Source: Sulfurovum sp. UBA12169
GTDB lineage: Bacteria > Campylobacterota > Campylobacteria > Campylobacterales > Sulfurovaceae
Reading direction: 5' to 3'
Length of the DNA: 64,000 bases
NCBI GenBank assembly: GCA_002742845.1
Contig: DLUH01000001.1
Location: 1 to 64,000, forward strand
Every line of letters begins with the position of its first letter. The stretch's first letter is position 1. The notes under the pieces were generated by a model. That model saw nothing but the letters and a program-made list of their open reading frames with translations, made no database searches and was not told the origin of the DNA. A program made the translations under genes and the position numbers. Shown piece by piece: positions 39,434 to 49,844 of this stretch.

Positions 39434-40096
39434 ATGACAAAAAAAATATCCTTATTTTTTACATTATTAATAATAGTATTTTTTTTTAGCGGATGTGTAG
39501 AAAGAGAACTTACTCTTTCAGAAAACGGTTCACGTTCTTCAGGGTATTCAAAGTGGGGAAGCCAAGGCAGTCCGGAAGAGGAAAATGTCGATATCTCAGA
39601 TCTTGAAGATGAAACCGAAACAATCGCAGAAGACGAAATGATAATCACCGATGAGGCGGGCCAGCAAAAAGTTAAACGCATTTCTTTTCCGGTTGCCGAA
39701 TATGCTCGCCTCCCAAAAACAGGCAAAGGGACAATAAAAGGCGCTATTTATTTAGCAGATAGCTATAACAGAAAAATCTTTGGCGCATCAACAAGACTGT
39801 ATCTCAATCCGTTGACAAGTTATTCAAGACAGTGGTACAAAGAGAGCTATCTTGGCGGTTATAGCATGGATGAATCAGATTCCAGACTTTTTAATTATTT
39901 AAGATTTACGGCTTCAGATGCACAGGGTAATTTTGCTTTTTATGGTGTTCCGAGCGGACGGTATTATCTTGTAGGAACAGTGCAGTGCGGTCAAGAATGT
40001 GGATATGATATACCTAAAAATATTCGTATTGCAACAGAAGTCAGTGTAATTGGCAATCAAATGATACAAAAGGATCTGACTAGAGTCGCGGAATAA
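39434..40096 (+). CDS. Lipoprotein with carboxypeptidase-regulatory-like domain
   Basis: This 220-aa protein has a lipobox (FFFSGC, Cys at about 21) and an acidic disordered region (about 45-75, EEENVDISDLEDETE). A beta-rich domain follows, with GTIKGAIYLADSYNR, SDAQGNFAFYGVPSGRYYLVGTV, typical of the CarboxypepD_reg/transthyretin-like fold. TATAAT at 39400-39405 could be its -10 element. Its ligand is unknown. Confidence 0.7.
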   Translation: MTKKISLFFTLLIIVFFFSGCVERELTLSENGSRSSGYSKWGSQGSPEEENVDISDLEDETETIAEDEMIITDEAGQQKVKRISFPVAEYARLPKTGKGTIKGAIYLADSYNRKIFGASTRLYLNPLTSYSRQWYKESYLGGYSMDESDSRLFNYLRFTASDAQGNFAFYGVPSGRYYLVGTVQCGQECGYDIPKNIRIATEVSVIGNQMIQKDLTRVAE

Positions 40097-40153
40097 GACT
40101 GCAATGGCAGAATTATTCCGTAAACCCCTTGAAAAGTAGTAAAAAAGAGGATG

Positions 40154-40834
40154 TTACTTTTTCGGATAGGCAGCATCAAGCGCATTATAAAGCTCATCTG
40201 CTGTCATCCCCTCTTGTGCATCCAGGCACTGCTGCATAATAATATTGTCTTCAATTCCATTCCATAGCTTATGATAAGTTCCTTCTTTGTATCCGCGATC
40301 CTGTCTAAATTGATTTAGAACATTTTTTCCGATATAAAGTTTATATAAAGCATCAAGGTTAAGTCCTGACTGTATCGCTATATCAATAAATGCTTCGATC
40401 GGTTTTTCGGTTGATGTCTCGCAAAAGAGTGACTTTATCAGTTTTTCGACTGTTTCTATTTGTTCGTAGTAATTTTTCTCTGTAGTTTCAAGAGGTTCTG
40501 CGAAGATACTATAATTGGGTAGAGCGTGGATCGACCGGGCCAAAGCATCAATAGTCCCCCTGTTTTTAATCTTGTAGTCTTGAAGGGCCTCAGACATAAT
40601 GAAATGCCAGATATCCACCGTTTCGATCTTGATATTTTCATAGTCTGGTTTTGCATCAATATTTTTCCAGTGTTTCCAGGGATAACTCTCTATGAGTTCG
40701 GCACATTCAAGATAGGCGCAGCGTTTCCAATCGATAAGTTTACCGTTTTTGGTGATACCCTTCTCCCAGCCTTCTCCGTTTGTGGCGTCATTTAGCTGTT
40801 GTTGAAGTTGGAGCATTTGCAGTATTTTATTCAT
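40154..40834 (-). CDS. dut: Dimeric all-alpha dUTP diphosphatase
   Basis: This 226-aa enzyme hydrolyses dUTP to dUMP and keeps uracil out of DNA. Family motifs are visible: WKRCAYLECAELIESYPWKHWK (EExxE-type metal site, here ECAELIE) and the second acidic motif ENIKIETVDIWHFIMS. This is the Campylobacter-type dUTPase_2 (MazG-like) fold, not the trimeric form. AAGGG lies before the ATG. It is divergent from purL. Confidence 0.88.
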   Translation of the reverse strand: MNKILQMLQLQQQLNDATNGEGWEKGITKNGKLIDWKRCAYLECAELIESYPWKHWKNIDAKPDYENIKIETVDIWHFIMSEALQDYKIKNRGTIDALARSIHALPNYSIFAEPLETTEKNYYEQIETVEKLIKSLFCETSTEKPIEAFIDIAIQSGLNLDALYKLYIGKNVLNQFRQDRGYKEGTYHKLWNGIEDNIIMQQCLDAQEGMTADELYNALDAAYPKK

Positions 40835-40938
40835 TCTTGCCCTTTATGTTTGATGAATAATTTTACCTATTTATCACTTATTTAGCACTTTTTAATTATA
40901 ATAATAACCTTATTTACCTCCTCAAAGGACACCATATT

Positions 40939-43158
40939 ATGTCACAGATTGAAAATCTAGATGAAGTTTTAAAAAATCACAAATTAAGCAAAGAAGAGTA
41001 TCAAGAGATTGTTCGTATCCTTGACGGCCGTCATCCCAATGTTGTAGAGATAGGTATTTTCTCAGCCATGTGGTCAGAGCATTGTTCTTACAAATCAAGC
41101 AAAAAATACCTCAATGGTTTTCCCACAAAAGCGCCATGGGTTATTCAAGGGCCCGGTGAAAATGCAGGAGTTATTGACATCGGCGAAGGAATGGCGGCTG
41201 TATTTAAAATGGAAAGCCATAACCATCCTTCGTTCATTGAACCTTTTCAGGGCGCTGCGACAGGAGTGGGAGGTATCCTCAGGGATATTTTTACGATGGG
41301 AGCAAGACCTGTTGCCAATCTCAATGCGCTTCGTTTTGGGCAAGTCAACGGAAATAGCGAAATAAGCAAATATCAAAGACATCTCGTGCGCGGTGTAGTG
41401 GAAGGCATTGGAAGCTATGGAAACTGTATGGGCGTACCCACTATCGGCGGAGAAGTAAGTTTTGATGAGAGTTACAATGGAAATATTCTTGTTAATGCTT
41501 TTTCTTTGGGGCTTGTAAAAGCGGATGAGATTTTTCTTGGTGTGGCTTCGGGTGTTGGCAATCCTGTGATTTATGTAGGTTCTAAAACGGGACGGGACGG
41601 GCTTGGAGGTGCCGTGATGAGTTCGGACAGTTTTACGGAGGAGTCAAAATCGCTTCGTCCTACCGTGCAAGTGGGCGATCCTTTTACTGAGAAGCTTTTG
41701 TTGGAGGCCTGCTTGGAGCTCTTTAAAACCGATCATGTTGTGGGTATTCAAGATATGGGGGCCGCAGGGCTCACCTCTTCTTCTTTTGAAATGGCAGGCA
41801 AAACAGGTGCCGGGCTTATTATGCATCTAGATAAGGTGCCGGCAAGAGAAGAGGGAATGACACCCTATGACTTTATGCTTTCAGAATCCCAAGAGCGTAT
41901 GCTAATCTGCGCCAAACAAGGGAGTGAACAGGCTATCATTGATATCTTTGAAAAATGGGGACTCGATGCAGCAATAATCGGTGAAGTAACAGATACGGGA
42001 CGTATGGAGCTTTACTGGCATGGCGAAAAATGTGCAGATATGCCTATTGCCCCGGTAAGTGAAGAAGCGCCTATGCTTGACAGACCGACATCAAGACCAA
42101 AATACCTTGATGGGGTGAATGCGAAAACGGTGAATGACTATGCTGCGGTAACAGATCAGGAGGCGTTTGAAAAACTATTGGCATCCCTGGAAGTGGTTGA
42201 CAAATCATGGGTGTATCAACAGTATGACTCAATGGTGCAAACCAATACTGCAAAAGGACCTGGAAGTCTTGATGCAAGCTGCATCCGCATTAAAGAAAAC
42301 GGCAAAGCATTGGCGATGAGTTCTGATTGTAATCCTCGCTACTGTTATATAGATCCAAAAAAAGGTGCCGCGCTGGCAGTGGCGGAAAGCGGACGCAATG
42401 TTGCAATGAGCGGCGCTAGACCTTTGTCTATTACGGATTGTTTGAATTTTGGAAATCCGGAAAATCCTGAAGTGATGTGGCAGTTTGCCCAAGCGTGCGA
42501 AGGAATAAAAGAGGCTTGTCTTGAACTCAATACCCCTGTAGTAAGCGGCAATGTGTCTCTTTATAACGAAACTAACGGGGTAAGCGTATTTCCTACCCCT
42601 GCAATTGCTATGGTGGGCCTGAATGACAATCAGAACAAAGTGCTTCCAAGTGTTTTTCAGGAAGAAGGCAATAGTGTGATACTTTTGGGAGACAGCAGAG
42701 GAGAGTTTGGAGGCTCGCTTTATATTAAAGAACTTTTTGGCGAAACGGTAGGATCTTTGCCGGCATTTGATTATAGCGCCGAACTTAAGCTTTGGGATCT
42801 TGTGATCGAAGCCAATAAAAAAGGTTTGCTCAAAGCTGCAAAAGATGTCAATCTTGGCGGTATTGCCATCGCACTTTCTAAAATGGCAGCGGTCTCAGAT
42901 AGGGGCATTGTAGCAAATGTTGATGTTTTGCAAAGCAGAGATATTTTTGACGAAACGCAAAGCAGGGCACTTGTGGAGGTTGAAAATAAGCATATTGAGG
43001 CATTCACAACAATGGCAGCAGGCCTGGGAATCAAATTTGAAGTCATCGGAACAATCGGCGGCAGCACGGTCAGGGTCAATGATGTTGAGCTTCCTTTGGA
43101 AAAAGTCAAAGAGGTATATTTTACGACATTTGCTAAGACGATCGAGCAAGATTTGTAG
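40939..43158 (+). CDS. purL: Phosphoribosylformylglycinamidine synthase subunit PurL
   Basis: This 739-aa protein is the small-form PurL that needs PurS and PurQ. It converts FGAR to FGAM in purine synthesis. Motifs include [51 protein letters not shown] (substrate and Mg sites) and the second-half [15 protein letters not shown] lies before the ATG. purH follows at 59 bp. Confidence 0.95.
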   Translation: MSQIENLDEVLKNHKLSKEEYQEIVRILDGRHPNVVEIGIFSAMWSEHCSYKSSKKYLNGFPTKAPWVIQGPGENAGVIDIGEGMAAVFKMESHNHPSFIEPFQGAATGVGGILRDIFTMGARPVANLNALRFGQVNGNSEISKYQRHLVRGVVEGIGSYGNCMGVPTIGGEVSFDESYNGNILVNAFSLGLVKADEIFLGVASGVGNPVIYVGSKTGRDGLGGAVMSSDSFTEESKSLRPTVQVGDPFTEKLLLEACLELFKTDHVVGIQDMGAAGLTSSSFEMAGKTGAGLIMHLDKVPAREEGMTPYDFMLSESQERMLICAKQGSEQAIIDIFEKWGLDAAIIGEVTDTGRMELYWHGEKCADMPIAPVSEEAPMLDRPTSRPKYLDGVNAKTVNDYAAVTDQEAFEKLLASLEVVDKSWVYQQYDSMVQTNTAKGPGSLDASCIRIKENGKALAMSSDCNPRYCYIDPKKGAALAVAESGRNVAMSGARPLSITDCLNFGNPENPEVMWQFAQACEGIKEACLELNTPVVSGNVSLYNETNGVSVFPTPAIAMVGLNDNQNKVLPSVFQEEGNSVILLGDSRGEFGGSLYIKELFGETVGSLPAFDYSAELKLWDLVIEANKKGLLKAAKDVNLGGIAIALSKMAAVSDRGIVANVDVLQSRDIFDETQSRALVEVENKHIEAFTTMAAGLGIKFEVIGTIGGSTVRVNDVELPLEKVKEVYFTTFAKTIEQDL

Positions 43159-43217
43159 TTTGAGTATTTCACTAATCTAAAACACACGATAAACAAAAGA
43201 AGGAAGGAAAGAACTTT

Positions 43218-44750
43218 ATGAGAGCATTGTTAAGCGTAAGCGATAAAAACGGTATTGTTGCTTTTGCAAAAGAATTGGAACGATTGGGGTGGGAAATTAT
43301 TTCAACCGGAGGAACCTACAAAACATTAAGCAATGAAGGCATCAAAGTTACAGAGATAGACGAAGTAACTAAATTTCCTGAATGTTTTGAGGGGCGCGTA
43401 AAAACACTTAACCCTTATGTGCATGGCGGTATCCTATATAAAAGAGAAGATCAGGCGCATGCCGCACAGGCCAAAGAGCTCGGCGTAGAAGGGATAGACC
43501 TTGTCTGTGTCAATCTTTATCCGTTTGCCGCAACCATCGCCAGAACGGACGAATTTGAAGAGATTATTGAAAATATTGATATCGGCGGTCCCACCATGGT
43601 GCGTTCTGCGGCAAAAAATTTTAATGACGTACTTATCGTAACGGACGCAAATGACTACAATTTGGTGCTTGAAGCTATAGAAAAAAAAGAAGACACATTG
43701 GAATTCAGAAGAAATCTGATGATAAAAGCTTTTGAGCATACTGCTGCGTATGATGCGATGATTGCCAATTATATGAATGGCCGTTTCAATGAAGGTTTTG
43801 GAGACTATCAGTTCATTGCGGGCAAAAAAGTATTTGATACGCGTTATGGCGAAAATCCTCATCAAAAAGGTGCACTGTATGAATTTGGAGGATTTTTCAG
43901 TAATCATTTCAAACAGCTTAAAGGAGAGGCGAGTTTTAACAACCTTACCGATGTGAACGGTGCCCTTAAAATAGCCGCCAGCTTTGGAGACGAAAACGCC
44001 GTTTGCATTGTCAAGCATGGAAATCCTTGCGGATTTGCCATAAAAGAAAATTTAGTAGATGCTTACGCTGAGGCGCTTAAATGTGATCCTGTTTCTGCAT
44101 TTGGCGGTGTGGTTGCAGTGAATGGGGTTGTAACAAAGGCTTTGGCGGAAAAAATGAATGAAATTTTTCTTGAAGTGATTATCGCAGCAGATTTTGATCA
44201 AGAAGCTATAGCGGTTTTTGAAAACAAGAAACGTATTAAGCTTTTTGCACAAGGGGGCAAAAAGCTCGTGCTTGCCAATGATCCTGCAGATTTTAAACAT
44301 ATTGACGGCGGTTTTGTTTTTCAAAACAGTGATTGCATCTGTAACAATGAAGTACACAAGGCAGAACAAAAAAGTGAGCTTACAGCAAGTATGCAAGAGA
44401 TGAAAGATTTAGAGATAGCATGGAAAGTTGCAGGACTAACGAAGTCAAACTGCGTAGTTTATGTTAAAAACTCGGCGATGGTTGCAGTGGGTATGGGTAT
44501 GACTAGCCGTGTGGATGCAGCACAATGTGCACTCAAAAAAGCCAAAGAGATGAATCTTGACGTCAGCGGGGCAGCGATGGCCTCGGAGGCTTTCTTTCCG
44601 TTCCGCGACAGCATAGACGCCGCCGCTGCCGCAGGCGTGAAAGCGATCATTGAGCCGGGGGGAAGCATTCGTGATGATGAAGTGATCCAGGCAGCAAACG
44701 AGCACGGTATCGCACTTTATTTTACGGGCGTAAGACACTTTTTGCATTAA
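43218..44750 (+). CDS. purH: Bifunctional AICAR transformylase/IMP cyclohydrolase
   Basis: This 510-aa enzyme catalyses the last two steps to IMP. The N-terminal MGS-like cyclohydrolase domain has [25 protein letters not shown] and [12 protein letters not shown]. The transformylase domain has [24 protein letters not shown] and the catalytic [19 protein letters not shown] region. AGGAAGG precedes the ATG. It is probably co-transcribed with purL. Confidence 0.95.
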   Translation: MRALLSVSDKNGIVAFAKELERLGWEIISTGGTYKTLSNEGIKVTEIDEVTKFPECFEGRVKTLNPYVHGGILYKREDQAHAAQAKELGVEGIDLVCVNLYPFAATIARTDEFEEIIENIDIGGPTMVRSAAKNFNDVLIVTDANDYNLVLEAIEKKEDTLEFRRNLMIKAFEHTAAYDAMIANYMNGRFNEGFGDYQFIAGKKVFDTRYGENPHQKGALYEFGGFFSNHFKQLKGEASFNNLTDVNGALKIAASFGDENAVCIVKHGNPCGFAIKENLVDAYAEALKCDPVSAFGGVVAVNGVVTKALAEKMNEIFLEVIIAADFDQEAIAVFENKKRIKLFAQGGKKLVLANDPADFKHIDGGFVFQNSDCICNNEVHKAEQKSELTASMQEMKDLEIAWKVAGLTKSNCVVYVKNSAMVAVGMGMTSRVDAAQCALKKAKEMNLDVSGAAMASEAFFPFRDSIDAAAAAGVKAIIEPGGSIRDDEVIQAANEHGIALYFTGVRHFLH

Positions 44751-44904
44751 AAATCAATAAGGTAGAACCTTCACGGCTTTACCTTTGCTGTCTTCCGATT
44801 TTCTTTTAATTTCTGACTCATATCCCATTTGTTTTTACTCAATTGATACTGTTTATTTGATTTATCTTCTTGTGCTACAATGCCAATAAAATAGAGGTGA
44901 ACAC

Positions 44905-45300
44905 ATGCGAAAAATACTTTTTGGGATATTGATGATATGGACTGCCTTATTGGCAGATTTGCAGGAAGTTTGGGTTACTCCGGATTTTATAGAAAAAGAT
45001 ATCAAGATTATTGATATAAGAACACCTTCAGAATGGAGAGAGACAGGCATAGTCAAGGGTGCATATACTCTTATGTTTTTTGATGAGCAGGGACGATTTG
45101 ATATTCAGGGTTTTTTAAATCAATTGAATAAAATTGTCAAGAAAGATGAGCAGTTTGCACTCATATGTCGAACAGGAAGCCGTACTGCCGAGGTTTCAAA
45201 ATTTCTAGCCAACGAAATGGGCTACAACGTGATTAACCTGAGGGGGGGTGTAATGAAATTGAGATATGAGGGGTACAAATTTGTACCCTATACACAATAA
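44905..45300 (+). CDS. Periplasmic rhodanese-domain protein
   Basis: This 131-aa protein has a signal peptide (about 1-17) and one rhodanese domain: IIDIRTPSEWRETGIVKGA, then the active-site loop LICRTGSRTAEV with Cys88. It likely moves sulfane sulfur in the periplasm, which would fit a sulfur-oxidising host, but the acceptor is unknown. AGAGGTG precedes the ATG. Confidence 0.82.
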   Translation: MRKILFGILMIWTALLADLQEVWVTPDFIEKDIKIIDIRTPSEWRETGIVKGAYTLMFFDEQGRFDIQGFLNQLNKIVKKDEQFALICRTGSRTAEVSKFLANEMGYNVINLRGGVMKLRYEGYKFVPYTQ

Positions 45301-45312
45301 TTTTTTTATGAA

Positions 45313-45347
45313 CTTGATTGACATTGACTAAACTAATTTGATATAAT
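45313..45347 (+). promoter_or_regulatory. cbpA-hspR promoter with HAIR-like HspR operator
   Basis: TTGACA (45318-45323) and TATAAT (45342-45347), 18 bp apart, form a near-consensus sigma70 promoter. Overlapping it is CTTGATT-N7-ACTAAAC (45313-45333), which matches the HspR box CTTGAGT-N7-ACTCAAG at 11 of 14 positions. The layout fits repression by the HspR encoded in the same operon. Confidence 0.7.
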
Positions 45348-45384
45348 TATATAAAAATGAAGCTGGAATGCTGCAGGAAAAAAG

Positions 45385-46242
45385 ATGGCAAAAAGTTTAT
45401 ATGAAACGCTTGGTGTAAGCGAAGATGCGAATGCTGATGAAATTAAAAAAGCATATAGAAAATTAGCAAGAAAGTATCATCCTGATATCAACAAAGAAGA
45501 GAGTGCTCAAGAGAAGTTTAAAGAAATTAATGCAGCCTATGAAGTACTTAGCGATCCCCAAAAGAAACAGCAGTATGATCAATATGGCGATCAAATGTTT
45601 GGCGGGCAAAATTTTCATGATTTTGCACGCGGACAGAGTGCAGATATAGATTTAGATGAAATATTAAGAAGTATGTTTGGCGGTGCAAGAAGCGGTTTTG
45701 GAGGCGCACAGGGAGGATTTGGCGGTTTTGGAGGATTTGGCGGAATGCCGGATCTGGACGTGCAAGCGCGTATTACTGTGCCATTCATGGTGTCCATTAC
45801 GGGCGGCAAACATAGTGTTTCAGTGGGCGGTCAAAGTTTTGATATCAAGATTCCTGCAGGTATCAAAAGCGGTGAAACCATGCGTGTGCGCGGCAAAGGA
45901 AAACAGTACCAAGGCCAGGCCGGAGATCTTTTATTGAGTGTTGAGGTAGCTCCATCCAAAGAATATGAAAGAAAAGAGAATGATCTTTATAAAACATTTG
46001 ATGTGCCGCTCAAAGAAGCGCTTTTTGGAGGAAAAATACAAATTGAAACACCTCAAAAAGAAGTTTCGCTAAAAGTTCCCCAAAATACTAAAAACGGCCA
46101 AAAATTTAGACTTAAAGGTCAAGGTGTGCCTGATAGAAAAACAGCGATGGTGGGCGATTTGTATCTGGTAGCCCATGTTGTTTTGCCTGATGTTGATACG
46201 CTTGATAAAGAACTAAAAACAATGCTAGAATCCAAACTATAA
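45385..46242 (+). CDS. cbpA: CbpA-type DnaJ co-chaperone
   Basis: This 285-aa class B J-protein has a J domain (residues 4-67, HPD at 32-34), a Gly/Phe-rich linker ([17 protein letters not shown]) and two C-terminal substrate-binding domains. The DnaJ zinc finger is absent. It stimulates DnaK. It is followed at 11 bp by hspR, the arrangement known from Campylobacter and Helicobacter. Confidence 0.93.
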   Translation: MAKSLYETLGVSEDANADEIKKAYRKLARKYHPDINKEESAQEKFKEINAAYEVLSDPQKKQQYDQYGDQMFGGQNFHDFARGQSADIDLDEILRSMFGGARSGFGGAQGGFGGFGGFGGMPDLDVQARITVPFMVSITGGKHSVSVGGQSFDIKIPAGIKSGETMRVRGKGKQYQGQAGDLLLSVEVAPSKEYERKENDLYKTFDVPLKEALFGGKIQIETPQKEVSLKVPQNTKNGQKFRLKGQGVPDRKTAMVGDLYLVAHVVLPDVDTLDKELKTMLESKL

Positions 46243-46253
46243 AGGAGGAGCGG

Positions 46254-46625
46254 ATGCACAGTTACGATGAACCTGTTTATCTTATCTCAGTGGTTGCCAA
46301 TATGCTGGAAATTCACCCTCAAACGCTTAGGCAGTATGAGAGAGAGGGGCTTGTAGAACCTTCGCGTACAGGAGGACGGATGCGTTTATACTCCCAAAGA
46401 GATATCGATCGCATGAAACTTATTTTACGATTGACACGTCAAATGGGTGTAAACTTGGCGGGAGTGGATATTGTGTTGCAGCTAAAAGAACAGATCGATC
46501 AGATGCAAAAAGAGATAGATCAGCTCCGCAAGGAACTTAACCGTATCAACCGTAATGGTTCGGTTCACTCAAGCAAAGCTTTGGTGACTAAAAGCAGTTA
46601 TGATATTATTATCTTTGAAGACTAA
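46254..46625 (+). CDS. hspR: HspR, MerR-family heat-shock repressor
   Basis: This 123-aa protein has a MerR winged helix (YLISVVANMLEIHPQTLRQYEREGLVEPSR, split at turns; GGRMRLYSQRDIDRMKLI) and a C-terminal coiled coil (LKEQIDQMQKEIDQLRKEL). HspR represses chaperone operons through HAIR boxes. A degenerate HAIR box overlaps the promoter of this operon, so autoregulation is likely. A strong AAAGGAGGAG precedes the ATG. Confidence 0.92.
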   Translation: MHSYDEPVYLISVVANMLEIHPQTLRQYEREGLVEPSRTGGRMRLYSQRDIDRMKLILRLTRQMGVNLAGVDIVLQLKEQIDQMQKEIDQLRKELNRINRNGSVHSSKALVTKSSYDIIIFED

Positions 46626-46640
46626 AAATATTCTTTTTTA

Positions 46641-46673
46641 AATCCAATTTGCCCGGCTCGGGCAAATTGGATT
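46641..46673. terminator. Bidirectional hairpin between hspR and a lipoprotein gene
   Basis: A perfect 15-bp stem (AATCCAATTTGCCCG / CGGGCAAATTGGATT) with loop GCT separates two convergent genes and includes the first base pairs of the minus-strand stop codon. The T tracts are weak on both sides, but the stem is very stable. Confidence 0.75.
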
Positions 46674-47079
46674 ATTCTGAAACACAGCGGTTGCCGCGTG
46701 AACCCCATTTTACAATGGTGCCTTTTGCATCAGTCTCTAAAAAGAGCTTACAGCTATCTGTTACAATATCTTGATTGTATCCAAACATCCCATAGTAACG
46801 ATATCCATAGTACCCATATCCCATAACAGGCATTGATGGTACACTGCGAATTCTGGAATGCTCGTAGACATAAACTTTATTTTTGTTAGGCAATATAAAC
46901 GTATGGTCAGGATAGCCTGCTTTCTCTATGAAGTGCGAAATATTTTGACCTACCCAGCGGTCATGTTTTTTAACAAAATTTTCATGCGTAGCACACCCTT
47001 GCATCATGGCCATTATTCCGATCAAAACACCTAGCTTCAGGAATGCTTGAAGGTTCCACTGTACCGGTATCTTTTTCAT
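46672..47079 (-). CDS. Small lipoprotein of unknown function
   Basis: This 135-aa protein has a signal and lipobox (MMQGC, Cys at about 29). It has a Tyr/Gly-rich middle (MGYGYYGYRYYGMFGYN) and two further cysteines (DSCKLF, NRCVSE) that could form a disulfide. HISHFIEKAGYPDHTFILPNK-like sequence resembles SmpA/OmlA-type small lipoprotein domains, but the match is weak. AAAGGAG precedes the ATG. Confidence 0.65.
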   Translation of the reverse strand: MKKIPVQWNLQAFLKLGVLIGIMAMMQGCATHENFVKKHDRWVGQNISHFIEKAGYPDHTFILPNKNKVYVYEHSRIRSVPSMPVMGYGYYGYRYYGMFGYNQDIVTDSCKLFLETDAKGTIVKWGSRGNRCVSE

Positions 47080-47314
47080 TTTGACTCCTTTGAAAAATTA
47101 TTTATTATATTATAATCTATTTGTATGAATGATGCATGAAAATGGCCCATTGCTCTTGTATTTTAATTTTTGTGTGCCGATAAATATGCTTCAGCTTATC
47201 TTTATAAACACTTTATTGATTATGTTTTTGCCTATTGCAGAAAAAAGAAACTTAAAGAGTAAAAAAGATAGTATAAACCTATAGCGATAAGTGCACAGAT
47301 TGCCTGGAGAAAAG

Positions 47315-47788
47315 ATGGGTGTAGAAATAGAACGTAAGTTTTTAGTGAAAAATACATGGCCAAGAGAGAATGGTACTTTATATATACAAGGGTATTTGAG
47401 CCGTCAAAAAGAGCGAACGGTAAGAGTAAGAGTGGTGGGCGATAAGGGATATCTGACGATCAAAGGAAAGAATCAAAAAGCATCCAGGCCCGAATACGAA
47501 TATGCCATCCCTGCAGAAGAGGCGAAGGAGATGCTGGAGCAATTATGTGAAAAGCCAATCATTTGCAAATACCGCTATAAGGTTTTATATGAAAATACAG
47601 TGTGGGAAATAGATCAGTTTTTGGGGGAAAATGAAGGATTGATTGTGGCTGAAGTGGAGCTGGAAAGCGAAGATCAAATGATTGATTTACCGCCGTGGAT
47701 AGGTCAAGAAGTAACGGACGACACAAGGTACTATAATGCGAATCTTATCGGCAATCCTTATCAAAAATGGGAAAAAAAGATACAATAA
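47315..47788 (+). CDS. CYTH-domain protein, inorganic triphosphatase-like
   Basis: This 157-aa protein has the CYTH signature ExExK at the N-terminus (VEIERKFLVKN), repeated charged strands (RTVRVRVVGDKGYLTIKG, RPEYEYAIP), the WEIDQFLGENEGLIVAEVEL segment and the DDTRYYN end. The short one-domain form matches the NeuTTM-like tripolyphosphatases. The start at 47315 follows TGGAGAAAAG. Confidence 0.88.
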   Translation: MGVEIERKFLVKNTWPRENGTLYIQGYLSRQKERTVRVRVVGDKGYLTIKGKNQKASRPEYEYAIPAEEAKEMLEQLCEKPIICKYRYKVLYENTVWEIDQFLGENEGLIVAEVELESEDQMIDLPPWIGQEVTDDTRYYNANLIGNPYQKWEKKIQ

Positions 47789-47831
47789 TATTATGGCAAA
47801 TAAAACATTCAGCCATACAAGGGAGAATCTT

Positions 47832-48557
47832 ATGGGTTGCAAAAAAATAGCGGCGTTATTTTTGTTGTTGGGCATCTTTATTACTCAAATGTATGCAGAA
47901 ACCAAACTCTATGATTTGAAGTCCGGCATTATCGAGTATGCCATAAGCGGAGGCGGAAATATCATGGGTGTGCAGAGTGACACACGCGGAAAACGAAGAC
48001 TTGTTTTTGACCAATGGGGTTTGCTTCAGATTCAAAAAGAACAAAGAACCTCTACTGTAATGGGGCAAACAACAAAAACGGATTCTATCACCAAAATTGA
48101 CAACGGCATTGTGTATGCGGTTGATGTCGACAAGAAAGTGATCATCAAGCAGCCCTTTGAAATGTTTGGACAATCAGACAATCAGGATATGCTTAAAATG
48201 GGCAAAGAAATGTTTAAGAAGCTGGGGGGAAAGCAAACAGGTACAGGCAGTATGCTTGGGTACGCGTGTGAAATCTGGGAGCTGATGGGAACAAAAATAT
48301 GGATTCATAAAGGAGTTGCGCTTAAAGTAGAAGCGGAAATGATGGGTATCAAGCATATCGAAGAGGCCGTAGATGTTAAATTTGATGTTGCAATCGATCA
48401 AAATGAATTTGATATACCCGATTTACCGGTCAAAACTTTTGAAGAAATATATGGCAAGGATTTTAAAGAAATGGTATCTGATCATATGCCTACGCAAAAA
48501 GAGCTGGAACAGATGCAAGAGATGATGAAACAGTTTGGCACTATGCCAACCCATTAA
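47832..48557 (+). CDS. Secreted protein of unknown function
   Basis: This about 241-aa protein has a signal peptide (cleavage after QMYA). The mature part is beta-rich (LYDLKSGIIEYAISGGGN, GYACEIWELMGTKIWIHKGVALKVEAE) and ends in an acidic/Met-rich helix (ELEQMQEMMKQFG). DUF4412-like features (a YACEIWE segment) are possible. The start at 47832 is chosen because AAGGGAG lies 6 bp upstream. It overlaps no neighbour. Confidence 0.65.
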   Translation: MGCKKIAALFLLLGIFITQMYAETKLYDLKSGIIEYAISGGGNIMGVQSDTRGKRRLVFDQWGLLQIQKEQRTSTVMGQTTKTDSITKIDNGIVYAVDVDKKVIIKQPFEMFGQSDNQDMLKMGKEMFKKLGGKQTGTGSMLGYACEIWELMGTKIWIHKGVALKVEAEMMGIKHIEEAVDVKFDVAIDQNEFDIPDLPVKTFEEIYGKDFKEMVSDHMPTQKELEQMQEMMKQFGTMPTH

Positions 48558-48603
48558 TTTTTGTTATGAAAAAAAGACAGAAGTTGCAAAGCGTAAGTGT
48601 TAA

Positions 48604-48624
48604 GGCGGCTTTTTAAAATCCGCC
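48604..48624. terminator. Hairpin between convergent genes
   Basis: GGCGG-N11-CCGCC with inner TTTT/AAAA pairing lies between two convergent genes. A further GGCGGATTT copy at 48641-48649 can compete for pairing. Confidence 0.55.
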
Positions 48625-48636
48625 CAAGAAAAAGCA

Positions 48637-49710
48637 TTAGGCGGATTTGATAGTTTGAAGTCTCTTCTTTTGCAGCAGCATACGGTCTTGAAAAAGTTTG
48701 TTTTTGTCCTTGGCGAAAGCTTGCATATCTTCCACTTCGTCCATTTCGTCAACAATTTCAACTCCCAAAAGTGCCTCGATCGCATCTTCCAGCGTAACCA
48801 CACCGGAAGTTTGTCCATAGTTGTCATGCACGACAAACAGGTGGGTCTTCTTCTTAATAAACACATCAATCAGTGCGAATACAGGAACATTTTCAGAGAC
48901 TTTATGAACAGGGAATGCAATAGAATCAAGCAATTTATCATCATGATCTTCAATACTCTCTTCTAGAATGGTTTGGTTAAATACCACTCCGATCACATGA
49001 TCGATAGACTCATCGAAAATAGGAATACGAGAGTGGATATACAGTCGATCCTCATTGAGCGCTTCACCCACTGACATGGTAGAAGGAAGTGCAAAAACAA
49101 CGCTTCTGGGGGTCATGATGTCTTTGGCTTTGACATGTTTTAGTTTTAAAAGGTTTTCAATCAGGTAGCTCTCCTTACTCATAAGTGAGCCTTCTCTTTC
49201 TCCCATAGCTACAACCGCCATAATCTCATCGCGTGAAAAATTGGTATTTTTGTTTTTGCCTCTTGAGATAAAGGTGGTAATAATCGAAGAGAACCACACC
49301 AATGGATAGGTCAGTTTGATCAAGAATGAGATGACATACGCTGAAGGGATAAGCAATGATTTCCAGTAGATTGCCCCGATAGTTTTGGGGATAATCTCAG
49401 AAGCATACAAAATCAGCAATGTCAGAATAAAGGCTATCGCCGCTTGCCATTCTGCACCAAAAAGCACCTGTGCCTGTGCGCCAACCCCGGCAGCACCCAT
49501 CGTGTGGGCAAATGTGTTTAGGATTAAAATAGATGCAATCGGTCTATCAATATTTGATTTTAAACTTTTGAGTTTAGTAATTGCCTTTTCATTCGTTCTC
49601 GGAAGCGTTTCTATATAAGAATTGGTGCTTGATAGTAAAACAGCCTCAAGAACTGAACAGACAAAAGAGATTGCAAGAGCAAAAAAAAGATAGGTAAGTA
49701 AAAGCGTCAT
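48637..49710 (-). CDS. CNNM/CorC-family membrane protein with CBS domains
   Basis: This 357-aa protein has an N-terminal DUF21/CNNM membrane domain (about residues 1-165) and a paired CBS module (about 190-330, DIMTPRSVVFALPSTMSV and HLFVVHDNYGQTSGVVTLEDAIEALLG). Such proteins are linked to Mg2+/Co2+ homeostasis. The third CorC_HlyC domain is missing, so this is the short form. Confidence 0.88.
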   Translation of the reverse strand: MTLLLTYLFFALAISFVCSVLEAVLLSSTNSYIETLPRTNEKAITKLKSLKSNIDRPIASILILNTFAHTMGAAGVGAQAQVLFGAEWQAAIAFILTLLILYASEIIPKTIGAIYWKSLLIPSAYVISFLIKLTYPLVWFSSIITTFISRGKNKNTNFSRDEIMAVVAMGEREGSLMSKESYLIENLLKLKHVKAKDIMTPRSVVFALPSTMSVGEALNEDRLYIHSRIPIFDESIDHVIGVVFNQTILEESIEDHDDKLLDSIAFPVHKVSENVPVFALIDVFIKKKTHLFVVHDNYGQTSGVVTLEDAIEALLGVEIVDEMDEVEDMQAFAKDKNKLFQDRMLLQKKRLQTIKSA

Positions 49711-49844
49711 ATGGCACTTCCACAGTAGGTTTTAAAGGCGAAACACCTGTCGCCCAGATCGGTTGGATTCATTCCAAGGTATCCTTTTGTTTAAATAATA
49801 GCGGTATTATAGCATATGTTTGTTTATCGTAAGAAATTTAATTT

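Noticed and set aside
44751-44904. AAGGT-AGA-ACCTT hairpin after purH as terminator
   Set aside because: The stem is 5 bp with no T tract, too weak to call.
46641-46673. 15-bp palindrome as a regulator operator
   Set aside because: It sits between convergent gene ends and overlaps a stop codon, so a terminator explains it better.
47101-47314. Possible small RNA between the lipoprotein and CYTH genes
   Set aside because: Only AT-rich sequence with a start-site region. No stable hairpin or terminator was seen.
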